From Antedon mediterranea (lineage: Eukaryota; Echinodermata; Crinoidea; Comatulida; Antedonidae), in assembly GCF_964355755.1 (NCBI RefSeq), contig NC_092674.1, positions 19,494,001-19,558,000 on the forward strand: a DNA stretch of 64,000 nt. Direction: 5' to 3'. The notes beneath the pieces were generated by a model. It made no database searches. It saw only the letters and a program-made list of their open reading frames with translations, and had not been told where the DNA came from. Position numbers and translations under genes: made by a program. Each line of letters starts with the position of its first letter. Position 1 is the stretch's first letter. Below, in pieces: positions 1 to 13,910 of the stretch.

Positions 1-1
1 C

Positions 2-406
2 AGTCCCAACTGTTATGACGATTTTGTAAAGAATCCATATACTTTATGCAACACAAACCCGTTGATTCAGCTATGCGTTACCTCCTATGGTTATTTTGAC
101 AGAAAGGTTCAACCATCTATATACAATGAATGGAAAGTATCAGTCACATCTATGCCTAAGAATCAAGTTGCTCCAAAGCCCACTACTGATTTCAAGCTAC
201 AGGTTGGTATAACTATGTGCAGACTTGACTTAGCTAACAGACGACGTCGCCACGTACAAGTGCCTTTACCACAACAAGTTAGTTTGAATAGAAACCGAAG
301 AGGTACCCAGCATTGTTGCAGCTCGAACCAATACTGGAATGGCGCAGCTTGTACTACTTGTCCTTCTGGTTCAAGTCAAAGACAGAATGGCTATTATTGT
401 CAGTAA
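2..406 (+). CDS. C-terminal exon of a secreted cysteine-containing protein (partial)
   Basis: An open frame enters at the left edge and ends with TAA at 404-406, giving 134 residues without a stop. An internal Met codon at 62 is not a convincing start because the frame stays open to the window edge and the upstream residues look like the same domain. Visible features are scattered cysteines, a polybasic stretch (NRRRRH and NRNRRG) that resembles furin-type cleavage sites, and a C-terminal CC...C..CPSGSSQRQNGYYC segment, similar to the C-x-x-C-P-x-G modules of extracellular GCC2/GCC3-type repeats. It is therefore probably extracellular. I do not recognise the family. The 5' exons lie outside the window. 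A possible AATAAA signal lies at 744-749. Confidence 0.55.
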   Translation, partial: SPNCYDDFVKNPYTLCNTNPLIQLCVTSYGYFDRKVQPSIYNEWKVSVTSMPKNQVAPKPTTDFKLQVGITMCRLDLANRRRRHVQVPLPQQVSLNRNRRGTQHCCSSNQYWNGAACTTCPSGSSQRQNGYYCQ

Positions 407-3400
407 AGAGTGCATGACCCTGAAACCCTTCACAGAAACTAAATGTTGTGTAGTCGACTTCTTGTTGTCTGTCGTGTTTTTTCCATCTTTGTGGCCTTTT
501 TTTTTATTTAAAAAAAAATTAACCCAAATGGTTTTTTATAATAATATTTCCTAGAATGGCATGACTTTTGTTTGATTCCTCGCTATTTGTAAAAGTTATT
601 ACCTTTCATTAATGTTTTATTTGTTTAATATTAAGTGTTTCATAACATGAGGCCTAATTGTTTAATAACATTAATTGTTTAAAAAATATTTGATATTGTT
701 TATTTATAATTATAATAATTGTTAAAAAATATAATTAATATTTAATAAAAAAATTACTAATTTAATAATACATGTTTAATCATAATATTCATCCCTACTC
801 AGGATTATTAAAACTCATATCAGCTGACAATCCTATTAAAAAGACAGGACACTTATGGGATACCAAATGTTAAGAAGAAAATATTTTTTCAATCGAATAA
901 CAACAATATAGCCCAAACAATTATATTAATGTCTAATCGTAATAATGTTGATACTTTCTCTGGTCTGACAGTTTTCATTGTTGAAAATTTAACTGCAAAA
1001 TGTTCAATTCTTCTCAATTTATTGCGTCCAGATCAATTATTGTTAATTTTGGTATTGTTTTTGTTTTTCACCCGAAAACCTTTGTTAAAGTGACAATTTT
1101 GTTGGTTTTTCTTTGGTTTGTGTTCCTTGAATAGGGGTAACACTATTAGGGGGTATAATGATTTGGATCCCGAAGGTATCCACTTAATAGATGTTCAATT
1201 GTAATTGTTGATTGATTGTAATTTACTAAATAATTAATTCATTAAGTTTAAAATGTATCACTAATTTGATTTTATAATGTCTAAAATAGATACTGTAGAT
1301 AGCACTTCTTATGGCCAATTATTATTGTGTTGTGTTCTATGCAATGTAATACTATAATCTGTTATATTGTTGCTTAACATGTTGGTTCTGTTCTGTAATA
1401 TTGCATATCAATTGTATTTTGTAGAAAAAAAATCTAAATTGAACGTTTAAAAAAGGTGTTGCGTCCTCGTACGTGAGAAGTATGTTTAGGACAAGACCAT
1501 CTTAGCCTACCAAACATCATTTTATAAGATGTGCCATTTACGATCGTATCCGCATGCATAAAGGTTTTGTTAAACTGTTGTTTCGGTTGATAATTCCAGT
1601 GAAGTTATTTGTCATTTCAGTCAAAATTTAGACCCTACGGTCTTATTTACTTCTCATTAACTATTTAACAGTTTTGTTTTGTTAACATAATGTCTCATTA
1701 TAATACGTATCTTTCTAGCTTTAATTATCGTTAAATTAAGCTTTTCGAACATTTTTTATGCATTTTAAGATTAAAGGCATTATAAAAAAAATCATTGTTC
1801 TTGTTTACTTTTACGTAAAATAAATTTTATATTTACTTTGTACATTCACTCATCCCTAATTTATTTGCAACACTGTTATAGACACAGACATCAGTTTTAC
1901 CGGTAAGGTTAATGATTGTTTGTAAGCATTTGCTCTGCACCAGTCGTCAACACGCATCGTCCGCGCTAATCGTCTGAACCAGTCGTCTGCACGAACCATT
2001 TAACTTACTTTAGGTAAAACTTACACTCGTTATTAAAATAGGCATTTGCGGAAAAACTGGAATTAGTCACAGAAAGGCATTTGGAAGATGACCTTTAATT
2101 TCAACACTTGAAAGTAACTATCCCAAATTTGTTTAAATGATATAAGTTCGTTACTATTATCAAATTTGCTTCAATTCAAAATAATTATTGATTCGAATTT
2201 GTATAGAATTAACTAAAGTACATTAAAAATAAGTAAGCCTATCAACTTTAACTTCCAAGCTACAAGGTGAATGTTACGAACCAAAAATTCCCTCTTTAAA
2301 ATCAGATGTAGGCCTAGATCAGGTTTATACGACGAGAAAACAAACAAGTTATATAGGACACATCAAACAATACAAGTTGAATTAATGTATTCGCTTAATA
2401 ATAATGGATTTTGTATACAAGGTTTCGTATTGCTGCAGCCTAGGCCTGTTAGTATTACCAATTATTGCAACATAGCCCTCACCTGTAGATTTATAGTAAT
2501 AACTTTATTTGGATTGACGATTTTGCAACAGCGGCACATGACCAATCGGTTATGCATCCTTTGTAGGCCTAATATAATAATTTATTTCATAAAAAGAAAT
2601 ATCATATCTCGTGGCCTCGCGACCAAATTTCACGTAATTTGATAATAAACATAAAAAACACAGGAAAAAACCACTCAATATAAATCAATACAATCGATAT
2701 TAACAAGGGTAAATATTTAAAAATTACAGAAAATACTTACATAGTTTTGTTAATGTTAGAGCGTAAGTCATACTTTTTAAAATGTGTAACCGTTATTATT
2801 TTAAACGCCTAAATAAATTCCTATTATTTGATTGGACGATTGTGGGTCACATGGCGTACAATAGTACGCACTATTAAACGATCGTTTAATAGTATTTTTG
2901 TATACGAAGTTTTGTATTGCTGCAGCCTATGCCTGTTAGTATTAGACTAGGCCTAGGCGTTTTAGCCTTGCTAGGCCTAGGATTGTTTGTTCGTTTGTTG
3001 ACAGAATTAACACTACAGTAGGTGCATTTATAAAATCCATATAAATAATAATATTTAATATAATTATTAAAAACCAAAATGTTACTGTTTTAATTAATGT
3101 GAATCAATTGTAGGTATTTGATTCAAATGACAGGAATCTATTTAGATGTTATAAAACAAATAATGAATGTTTTATATTCGTGTATTGGTACAAATATAAA
3201 TGGCATTTGGTGAATGAAGTTATATTTCATCATTAACCTCAATTATTTGTACCGTTATACACTCATAAACATTCATTAGTGGAACACGGGAATTTCCAGA
3301 TTACCCTTTGGAGATTAAAGTCAAAAACAAATAAACACAGTATTTAATAGCATTCCAAAATTCTGTAAATCAATTAAAAGTAAAATAATTAAAAAGTAAT

Positions 3401-5816
3401 ATATTTACAAAACTTATCAAATAATTATAAAGAAGATTAAACTTTGGTTCAATAATAAAGTAGTATGAGTGGAAGAGTGTTAATTTTAAGTATAAATAAG
3501 AGATCAATAATTAAACAAATCATTAGGCCTAGAGATCAATTGGGCTCTTTAACAAACTCGTTGGCTCGGATAAAATTCAGACATTTATAATAATTAAAAA
3601 AGAAATGGATTAGATATTCGGATCCTTCATTACATAATGGAAATGTGTTATCATTGTCCTGTTGCTATTGAGAAGTAGAGCCTAATGTATTTGAGCGAGC
3701 CGTGAATTTCAATCTAGTCGTGGAAAGTTATTTACTTTAGATATTTTCCCAGGAAGTGCCCTGTACAATGGGAGGTTTTAATTACAGCTGCATCATATAA
3801 AAGTAGGCAGAATCATAATTGACTTGCACAATTTCCAGTTAAAAGTAATATCAGAACGTGACCCATTTCATTGACTGAGAATGTTTTTACTCAAATAAAC
3901 ACCCCACAACATATGCATAGAAACACAATTTGTATTATAACACATTTCTATTTGTAGTAGAACTCATTTTACTTCCATGATCTACAATATTGACCATGCA
4001 TTTTTTACTGTATTTTATCACTTTTTAATATTAATTGTGTTGTATGTTTTCATATCTAAGGGAAAATTTATTTGATTATACATGTTACCATGACTCCCCC
4101 TGAAAACCTTCCCGATTAATAAACGCGCCTTCGAAACGCATCCCCTTCCCCCTATCATAGAATTTTTGTTTGGTTTTTGGGAAAAAAAATGTTTATAAAT
4201 AGTGTATATACCATTACATAAAATACAATATTATTGTATTTAATAGAACACATTTCTATTGCAGTAGAATTAATTTGAAAAAAAAATCGGGAAAAGAAGC
4301 GTAAAAAAGAGTAAAACTTTCACTTTTGATTTAAATACATTGTTTCAGCGCCGTGCTAAATTACTTTTTATTAGAGGTCACCATTAGAGTTGCGAAATGA
4401 ATTGCCTATTTTCACCTGAAAAATAAACGCATTCTTGTCCCTGGATGTAACATGATATTGACGCGTGTATAGTATACATACTCGGCTCGAACGATTCGTA
4501 CAAAGGACACCGCCATACAACCGCGCAGGTCTACCTATTGTTTATATCGCTGGCATGCAGTCAGCATTAATAATAATATTGTAGGCCTACTGTGGTAACT
4601 GTGTAGGCCCTACTGTCTGTAGTGTACATTATAGCAACCGATTTTTTTTCTAGGCCACCCACCCAACTGTATCAATACCTATTTATATATTTAATTTCTT
4701 CAACAAATTGATGTAAATAAATATTGAGCCATAATAAGCATTAAATTTGCGCTTTTTTTCGGGGCTTCCCCTAGATGGACGTTCGCATTGAACTTGAACG
4801 CAATCAAAACTAAATACTGAGTGAATGAAATCGGCAACAAAATGTTATATCGTCCTGTATTAGTCACGTGTGTTTATTGGAGGGAAAAAGTATGATCGTT
4901 TTGCTCATTGGTAGCATGCTGCATTATTATGAGAATGTCTTTTCCTGCAAATTAGAGGTGCCATTTATCATAAATTTTATGTGCGAGAGTACCATTTCTT
5001 CCGGCCATCTGGGGCGTCATTTAACAAAGTTCTCTTTCACCACCACAGGTCCTGTCGACGGCCTTGGAAAAGCACCTTTTCCGCCATGTACGTGCAAACG
5101 CTGACTTGCACGAAACGCCCTGTTGTGACGCTTTACTCAAAATAAGCCTATAGGGAAAATGTCACTCTTTAATTAACTAGTACCTCAGTTTTCATATTTA
5201 AAATATCAATTTTTAATACATTTATTTAACGTGAGAGTGCCATTTCCGACCATCTAGAGGTTTTACATTTTCAAAATCGCCTCACCTCAGCCCCAACCAT
5301 GGTGGGGCTGAGTTGGTGTCGACACTCTACAGTTGCGCCCCCCCCCCCCTTTCACAAAATCCTGGATCCGCCCCTGTTTAATTATAAAGCTAATTGAAGA
5401 TGTGCATATTTTATTAACTAAAAATGAGTACAAAAATATATACATTTAAAATTATTATTATTTATAAATATACTTTGGTTTATTATAAATTTAATTATAG
5501 TTTATTAATGAATTATTTAGTATCAAATGAAACCTATACAATATACTACCTTGTACATATCTAGGGGTATTTATTTGATTTGAAGTTACCATATTACATC
5601 AAAAAATAATAAGCGCCGCTCTCGAATAAACGCTTCTTCCCCACGTCACGTCCAACAACAACGAACAAAACCAAAGAAGTTCTTTTATAGAGGGCGTATT
5701 TAAATTTTACGTTGATAACATAGAAGTACGACGAACACGTTTAGAAAGTAATTCAATCATTTTAAGTGCAATTTTATAATTTTTGTATATTTTTAGTCTA
5801 AAATAACCTTGGCAAT
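407..5816. other. intergenic region, no gene seen
   Basis: AT-rich sequence with no ORF that looks coding; open frames near 2271-2642 and 4868-5104 have no recognisable domain and low-complexity composition. It holds fragments of dispersed repeats: two related pieces at about 2400-2470 and 2890-2950 sharing the words TATTGCTGCAGCCTA and CCTGTTAGTATTA, an inverted-repeat element at 2810-3300, and at 5357-5376 a sequence ending GGATCCGCCCCTG that matches the end of the transposon at 43607-44337. Confidence 0.5.
2810..3300. repeat. dispersed inverted-repeat element, copy 1
   Basis: It begins near TAAATAAATTCCTATTATTTG followed by ATTGGACGATTGTGGGTCACATG, contains the self-complementary ACTATTAAACGATCGTTTAATAGT, a TAGGCCTAG-rich stretch (2940-2985), then CAAATGACAGGAATCTATTTA and ATAATGAATGTTTTATATTC. 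The same blocks recur in inverted orientation at 17440-17870 and 18770-18870, and in direct orientation at 39455-39600. It is probably a non-autonomous (MITE-like) family. Confidence 0.5.
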
Positions 5817-8800
5817 ATGAGTAAAACACAAAACAGATTCGATACGTAAGTAAATTATCTTTATATTCAACTTAATGATGTAGAGTGGGGCTAGCTAGCT
5901 AGGCCCTACTACTAGCCTAGCTAGAGGCCCTCTAGCCTAGTAGTAGTAGTGACTTGTAAGGCGCTCCGCTAGCTAGAGAGAGTGAGTGTACTATTGAATG
6001 TACTATTCTATCCCTACTAGGCTAGGCCTACCACTGTAGGCCTAACTTAACTAGCCCAAGCATAGGTCCATTCCGTGAGTGATAGAAAGGTGGTGGGCAG
6101 GCCTAGGTTTAACAAAGTGGAACCGAAATTGGAGGCGCTAAAATAATATTTTTTTCCCTAACTAGCCGGCTCTAGAAAGATTGATTAAGCTACCTTTTGT
6201 CTTTTGACTTTTTGAGGCTAGGCCTAGGCTATTCTGTGTGTGTTTAGCCTAAACTTTAGGCCTAGGTAGGCTAATTTCACTACAACCATGTGTATGTGAA
6301 TTTGGTGTAATGGTTATGTAACCGGCCTTTCGACTAATATTAGAACAGCAACACCAAAAACAAACGGTGAATTTGAAAAGAAATAGTTTTTTTTTTAAAA
6401 CCTGTTAGGATTTCGGCACTGGAACTCAACTGCACATTGTAACAGATTCTGACAGACACTATAACACTGAATTAATCAAGCGTTCGGTCCTCTAAACCTA
6501 GTAGGCAATGGTGGGTAAAGATGATGATGGATAAAGACGATGATGAATAAAAGACAATTTTTGAATTAAAACAATTTTTTTTTAATCGATTGCGAATTGA
6601 ACCTTCAAAACCACTAACCCCACTAAGCCAGCCAACCAGTCGGAAAAATTGGTGTTAAACTTTGTACAAGAGGTTATAAAAATGTGCATGTATGAGCAAT
6701 TTTCAATTGCGTTGATTCTGCCGGAATCCTAACCACTTTGTCTTTTAAAACTACTCGTATCAAAAAACCTGTTTTTTAAAACTACTCGTTTAAAAAAACC
6801 TGTACATTAAAAATTCAATTTCAGTTTACTTGTTACTTTAAGACTGCTCGCTGGTTTCCTATCTTTTAACACTAGCAAGTCTGAAAATAATACTAAAAAG
6901 TGGTCCAGAATTAGGGCCGCAGTCCTTGGCGGAAGTAAACAATGAAATTATGTGTAGAAATAAGTGACACAATTATTAAACATTGTTTTAAAGTTATTAT
7001 AAATATTCTAAACTATAGTATCAATCTACCTCTTCTTATCGACAAATACAACATATACCGTTTTAACAACTATTCTCTTGCCCTCCCTGACCCTTTCAAC
7101 CACTCCCCACCTCCTAGTACATTACAACATACCACAATCCAAAAACACTGTATAACTACAAACATACTATACAATACATGCATACCCAATCCCGAAATAT
7201 TCCTTACCCACCCACAAAACAAAACCACTATAAAAAAGTTGTTTTTTTTACAATCTAGTATCTATGCATATTACAAAATATATACAAAATACCTCAATAC
7301 ATGAACATACCTGCATATCCCCACACAACCTACTTAAAATGAAAAAAACATATTTTGAAATAAATTAACTTGACACACTTGTATTATTTTTTCTTTAATT
7401 TGGAAACAATTCATTTGTCCTACAGTGAAATTATACAGGGTCACAGTGCATATCACCTGATATCAGATGATAGGCCTAGTGAGTAAAAAGTTATTAATTT
7501 AGGCCTTCATAACTGGTGGCTGTGTTTCAATTGTCGACTGGCCATTTCTACTATCACAATGTCAGATAAACAAATGTTTTAAAATAAAATGTAAACCTCA
7601 ATCACTAAACCTTTATAATTAAAAACAATTTTGAATTGAAGTGTCCCATCATCTTTATCTGGAATCTAGCCTAATACCCCAGTCATGCCTGTGTTTCACT
7701 TCATTTTTTTAAGACTCGATGATGAAAATAATGGAGAAGAAAATGAAAATACCAAAGATAAAAAAGAGGATCAGGTGAAAAAGCAACAAAGTCTTGTAAG
7801 TAACTAATATTTAATATCATTAATCAGTACTGTATATTCTGATATACCTACTACTTTTTTATTTTATAAATGTACAATTAAAAAAAAAGATAATTCTCAA
7901 AATAATGGTTTACGTAAACAAACTATATATTTTTTAAACTGGTATATTATTTTTTACATTTATTACACATTGAAATCTCATTTGGATTTACAATTGTCAC
8001 CAAAAGCATTAAACTACTATTTATTTTCTGTATAATGTTGGTTGCATATGATTAAATAAAAGTTAAAATTGTCACCAAAAGCATTAAACTACTATTTATT
8101 CTCTGTATAATGTTGGTTGGATATGATTAAATAAAAGTTAAAACGCAAGATAATGAATCTAATCAATAGAAAAGAGAACATAAATCATGGTTTTTATAAT
8201 AAAAATATGATTATTAGTCATGACACTGCAATGCACAAGAAATGAGTCCAAATACACATTTACTAGAATGCAGCATAAACCAAAGATTAATACATCTTAT
8301 AAAGTAATCATCTTAACAAACACCTATATGGTCATTCCATGTCAAAAATCATCCAAAAAAGCTTCAAATTTGGTTTTTGGGTCAATTTGAAAAACAAACC
8401 CAACATTTTAAATTTATGCTTACATCACAAAAACAAATTAAAGTTATATTATTTTTTGTTTGATAACTCATTTTACAGTTTGCATACAGTACTTGAAAAT
8501 TTTGTTAGTATTTCTGTACAATACATACAAAATGTAATGTAAAACACCTATTACTATGTATTTCAAAACATCATTTATTGATCATCAATTGTTACTCTGA
8601 AGTTGTATGACCATAGAATTCTCTGAATTCTTCAGTTTCAAAATATTTGTAATTCAGGTCCTTTTGCAAAACATTTTAATTGAAACTGTTTTCACAAATA
8701 CAACCTAAACCTATGAAGTTCCAATAACAAAAATGAACAGAGATGAAAGAGTTCTCCAAAATATTTTGTTATAGACGAAACCAAAGATAAATGCAGGTGA

Positions 8801-11660
8801 CCATAAACTCCAGTTTGTTTATACTTTGTGGTTCTCAAGACGAAGTCCTGGCAACAAAGCATCCTCTTCAAATTATGAAGATAATATAAAAATGGTGGCA
8901 TCATTTGCATCAGTAAGTACTGCAATTTAAATGTCTTTGTATTGTAATTACTGTTAAAACAGTTAAAGTATAAATTTAATAATAATTTTATAATTTTTCA
9001 GGTTGAACAGTTCTGGTCATTTTACAGTTTTTTAACTCGACCTTGTGATCTTACTAGTAGTAGTGACTACCACCTCTTCAAGCAAGGAATAAAACCGATG
9101 TGGGAGGTACAAATACTATAATATAGGCCTACATTATGACTGAAATAATATCTTTTTTTTTTATCTTTAAAGCACAATTTTCACATAAAGAATGAAAAGC
9201 ACTCACCGTTTTTTAATAATACTATTAACACTTTCTTTGCCATAGGATGATGCAAATAAAACGGGGGGCAAATGGATTGTTCGATTACGGAAAGGTCTTG
9301 CCTCAAGACTGTGGGAAAACCTTATTCTGGCAATGCTGGGTGAACAGTTCATGGTTGGTGATGAAATCTGTGGAGCAGTTGTGTCAATACGATTTGCGGT
9401 TTGTTAAAGTTATTTCCTGCTGAATATAAACTTACAGTATTTTAAACACTCAAATTTGTTACCATTTCTTTCTCAGACAATTGAGCAATAGTAAAACTAA
9501 ACTGCAATGAATGTGTACATGCTGTATGCAAAAAGCTAGCTATTTCTTACTTCAGCCACACCATGAATCATATCTATATGCAGTCATGTCTAAGTTTTAA
9601 TCCTAAGAACTCATCTGAGCCTGGTCTGTGTGCTTAAATTGGATGGCTCAGAAATGCTTTGTCTTAAGAAAGAAAAGGCAACATTTATCATTGCGTGCAC
9701 AAATTATTTTACAAAATGATGAACTGATGTTTTTCTTACAATTGATATTATGTCACGATACACCAATCAAAATCAATCAGAAATCTAGGTGTAGTATTTA
9801 ATTGTCAGCACAGAATGATGAGGTTTAATCTCTCAACCATCCATATTGAGAAATGGAGTCGAGGGTCAGATGTCATACTTCTGTTCATTTTTTTTGTTGA
9901 AAATGTTTCATTAGAGCAAATAGAAATATGTGCATTCTGAATACAGGTGTTAATAAACTGTCTAGGATTAATGGTTTTCAAGATATGGGAAGACTGTAAT
10001 CTCACCCCCTTATTTGCATATTTCATTTAACTGTACTACTAATTTGCATTTAGAGATGTGTGTATCTGAGTCATTAGAGCACAAAAAGTCTCTACGGACA
10101 TTTTAGTCACATGTATGCAAACATTAAGAAATGGGGTTGTGACTTCCGGCCATTTTTTCGTAAAATGTTTCATTAAAACAAATATAAATTCTGAAATAAT
10201 CAGTGAAAAAATCAACTTTCTCTGACTAATAGTTTTTGAGATATGGTAACCTGTAATTTTACCATAATTTGCATATTCAAGCTAATTTCACTCTAATTTG
10301 CATTATTCAAGCTAAAAAATCTCTGTTTGCAATTGGTGTCACTTTAGGCTGTTTTTTTTAGATATATTGCCAAGAAAACAGAATATAAATAATATGTGAT
10401 AGTATACACATATTATAAGCATGATGTAGAATGTTTGAATATGATTATTATTTTATTATTATGCATCCGTATATGTTTTATGTTTATGCTTAGGACTACA
10501 AAGACCAGCCACTTTGGCTTCTGTGTATCTTAACCCATAAACTATATATCTACATATCTTTATTATCAATGTAATTATTGTATTTATTGTATTGAGTGTT
10601 TACCATTAAATTTTATGTAATATTTTTTTTGTAGGAGGACATAATATCTATTTGGAATAGAACAGCAAGTGATCGAACCATAACAGCACGAATACGAGAC
10701 ACATTAAAACGAGTCCTAAATCTTCCTTTAAGTACCATAATGGAATACAAAGCTCATACAGACAGCATCAAGTTAGTACAGTAAACTCTCTAGATTTTTA
10801 TTTCAGTATATTTCCCTTCTCTTTTAATTAGTCAAAATGTTTTGAGTTCAGTGTTCCCTGGGAATTTGAAGGATGACATTACACGCTGTTTATCACATTG
10901 ACAATTGAATACCTGAATTTCGGCCGTGTATGCTAGACATGGTCTTGGCGTTTGAAATGAGGGGGCTGACAGTCGGCCTATGTAGCCGAGTAATTTCCAA
11001 AAAACCAGTTGCCAAAATTGGATCAGTTAAACAGACATTTCAAAATTTTACCCGATTCTTCTGACGAAAACAAAGCTCAACTCTATCTCCAGCTCTCCCA
11101 TGATTTTTACCCTCACAAACATGGGAGAATGAAGATTGAATGGTTAGCCTCTAGAGATTCGGCAATATGATTTTGCGATGCACCTGTGACGTCACAGCAA
11201 TTTACGGCGACTACTGTACGGCGAGCGTGTGCGGCAATATCCTTAATTTCGCGATGGTTCTGAAATCATATGTACATCCCTAATACGTTGTTAAAATATG
11301 GTCCTCGGTCAAGATGCCCTTTAAGTTAAATATATTTTGTATACGAGTGGGATATTGCGTCATTGATGCACTCTGTACAGTATAGTTATACTAACATGCA
11401 TGATAGTTCTGTATCTTCAATATAGGCCAAAATTAAAATACCACACCCTATATTGCTCTATGCATTATTTTACCATCGAATAATAACATCAAAACTGATT
11501 TGCATCTATTACATCAGACCTTTAATTAATTACAATATATATCTATTAATCCAATTCAAATTCTCAGTCCATTTTGAAGTGTTTTGTCATTACTATTATT
11601 ACTATTTTTACTTGCAGAGATCAATCAAGTTTCAGAAACACAGATGTGTTTATGAGGTGA
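5817..11660 (+). CDS. EIF4E2: eukaryotic translation initiation factor 4E type 2 (4EHP)
   Basis: Complete coding sequence, join(5817..5845, 7714..7795, 8775..8912, 9002..9106, 9246..9398, 10635..10771, 11618..11660), 228 aa. All introns are GT-AG and phases agree. 4EHP binds the mRNA cap but not eIF4G and represses translation. Diagnostic blocks: YTLWFSRRSPG, SFASVEQFW, HLFKQGIKPMWE, GGKWIVRLRKGLASRLWENL, MLGEQFMVGDEICGAVVSIR and IMEYKAHTDSIK. The class II signature is visible: Tyr71 (SSNYED) stands where class I eIF4E has a cap-stacking Trp, and Trp117 (PMWE) is kept. The acidic/Lys-rich N-terminus (residues 10-37) is unstructured, as in vertebrate 4EHP. The last exon gives a short tail ending DQSSFRNTDVFMR; vertebrate proteins are variable here. 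The start ATG at 5817 is the only one in the first exon. The N-terminal exon assignments are slightly less certain than exons 3-6. Confidence 0.93.
5885..6255. repeat. CTAG / TAGGCCTA-rich block in first intron of EIF4E2
   Basis: Starting about 40 bp after coding exon 1 there is a dense run of CTAGCTAGC, TAGGCCTA, CTAGGCC and related palindromic words. A comparable block lies just upstream of ERCC5 (62420-62640). No coding potential. It may be simple-sequence expansion of a palindromic word. Confidence 0.5.
7992..8141. repeat. 75-bp tandem duplication in EIF4E2 intron 2
   Basis: Two adjacent copies (starts 7992 and 8067) of a 75-bp unit beginning AATTGTCACCAAAAGCATTA, nearly identical. Intronic; no further structure seen. 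Confidence 0.75.
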
Positions 11661-12629
11661 TCATGGGAATATTATGATGGCAGATCATACAACAATGTAG
11701 TAAAACCATGGACCTATAAAGTAAGTTCCATGGTTAAGCTATTTAGATACATTGGTTATCTACTATTCCTTTCTATATAAAGCATTGCAATTGATAAAAG
11801 CCATGGAATGAAATATAAATGTTCCAGTGTAAAGAATCAGAGTATTAAACAGTATTTAGAATTTTATTGAACGTTTTTAAATATACAGTAGTGCTTGGTA
11901 CTTTAATATTCCATGTAAACTACCTTTCTTTTTAATCCTGCAGTGGGTGTCTTATACCTTCATTTAAAAATAGGTAATTTAAGGACCATGTACAGTGTAT
12001 CCCCTTTTTTTTTTTACAGTACTTAATTATAGATGAATAACAGTTATTCTCACTATTATATTTACATAATATTGGTATTATTAATCTATTGTTTTCATTC
12101 TTTTGTGAACCAACCAATTTTTTGTATAATAATGTTCTAGCAGGTCTTTTGCCAAAATGCTGCCAACTATTATGTATATTTTTCAAATAATATTCAGTTA
12201 TATTAATTACACAATAAACATATGAAGACTGAAAACTGTTTTTATTTCTTATAGTCTGTCTGTCATTTTATAATAACATATATTATGCTACATACAGATC
12301 ATATCGTTGTTGGACAATACAATTCACCTTCTTCCTCCCCCCCCCCCCCCCCCTTTAAAAAATGTAAACGATTTTATATGATCAAAGGGAAAGAACAAGT
12401 AATCTCAATACAAGAATATTAATTAATACCATAATTCATCGTCCTGGTGACATCTTGTATATATTGTGCGAGCAATTATGTGAAGAAATGATACACACTA
12501 ACCCTTTAGATCCATGATTTTATATTAATAAATTGTTTTATTTAATAACTACCAACTGAGTCAAAAGCATGTGTGTATTACTACGACTAAAACAACTAAT
12601 TACTTATTTTTGTATATTTATGAAACTAT

Positions 12630-12840
12630 ACTAAGTTTGCGGTACACCACGTATGTTAGTTCTAAAAAGAACTGTTGAGTTTCTCAATGTTTCGAACAAT
12701 ATGCTTTGATCGTCCTCAGGAGTGTACATTTTCTCACTCCTGAGGACAATTAAAGCATATTGTTCGAAACGTCGAGAAACCCAACAGATCTTTTCAGAAC
12801 ATACGTAACTAACATTTGATTTCGCCATGCAAATCTTCAA
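12630..12840. repeat. inverted-repeat element related to 36915-37065
   Basis: The block ACTCCTGAGGACAATTAAAG ... TTCGAAACGTCGAGAAAC occurs here as a head-to-head palindrome centred near 12730, flanked by AGTTTGCGGTACACCACGTA on the left and CATTTGATTTCGCCATGCAAA on the right. The same words in single orientation occur at 36915-37065. This type of sequence is often found at ends of Penelope-like retroelements, but no coding part is present, so the family is uncertain. Confidence 0.5.
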
Positions 12841-12954
12841 ACAATATATAATATACTAGCAGATATAACATGTATAATTGATATTTTAAATTGTTTGTTT
12901 TCTAAAAGCATTACTTCTTATGTACAGTATAATGGTAGACCTAGGCATGCTCTC

Positions 12955-13047
12955 GATAATCCTGTCCTGTAGTCCATCACCAATATCCTATCCTGTAGTC
13001 CATCACCAATATCCTGTCCTGTAGTCCATCACCAATATCCTATCCTC
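12955..13047. repeat. 26-bp minisatellite (CCTGTAGTCCATCACCAATAT)
   Basis: About three and a half tandem copies of a 26-bp unit containing TCCTGTAGTCCATCACCAAT, with a G/A polymorphism (CTGTCC or CTATCC) alternating between units. Confidence 0.8.
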
Positions 13048-13319
13048 ATGTCATCTCAAAGAACATAAAATCCTAAAAATAAAAATTACTGGAAAAATTA
13101 CGGTCATAATAACAATTTTATTAACATTTTTTGGTTGGTCACTATCAAAACTATGATATTGTAAGTTGGCCTTAAAGATGTAGAGTATTGTCTTTAAAAA
13201 ACATAAACAATGAAGATTAATAAGATCTTTGAACTTTAAAAACTTTGAATATGCCATTTTGAAATTTTAATATAATTAACTTCAGTAGAGGAAAAAAGCA
13301 CGAAAAAAAAGTTTTCACT

Positions 13320-13910
13320 TTCCTCTCAGATAGGTGGTTAATCCTCTGAGACCGGGGGGAGGGGGGTTTTTTTGTGAGCCATGATGAGCTGGGTTCTTTA
13401 AAGTGAACACAAACTATGTAGGCCTACACTGGATCCTTATCACCACCAGAACTAGGGCGAGTTGGCCTCGAACCCATGCCGAAATTATTGCCTCTTTAGG
13501 TTCGGTAAACGTCGTCCCTGCCTTAACCTCTCCGCCATAAAATTGCCAATTCCCAACGCATGCGCAAAATCAATTAATATTTATTTATTATTTATTTTAT
13601 TTTATGTCTTTAGGCACTGTGGCCAAGGATTACCAATAGTGAATTAATCACTGTCCTATCAGATAGGTGGTAATCCCCCTGATACAGAGGCTATTGTGTG
13701 AACCAGTTCACCGGGGTAACCCCCTACTCTTTTTCGAATAATGAACTGGGTTCTTTAAAGTACACACAGGTTATAACTGTGTACACTGGACCTACGGTTT
13801 ATAGTCCTTATCCGAGAAGACTTGTTCCACCACCAGAACTAGGAGCGAGTCGGCCTCGAACCCTTGCATTGTATGTCTTAGATCGTCGCAAATCGAAAAG
13901 GCATTAAGAC
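13320..13910. repeat. two tandem-related copies of a dispersed repeat
   Basis: Copy 1 (about 13320-13520) and copy 2 (about 13645-13870) share TCAGATAGGTGGT-AATCC, GAACTGGGTTCTTTAAAGT, CACCACCAGAACTAGG and GGCCTCGAACCC in the same order. GGCCTCGAACCC resembles a tRNA-type B box, so a SINE-like origin is possible but not shown. Internal Poly-G runs vary between the copies. Confidence 0.55.

Noticed and set aside
6942-7304. ORF of 120 codons within EIF4E2 intron 1
   Set aside because: Biased Thr/Asn/Ile/Tyr composition with no domain, fully intronic between two well-supported exons.
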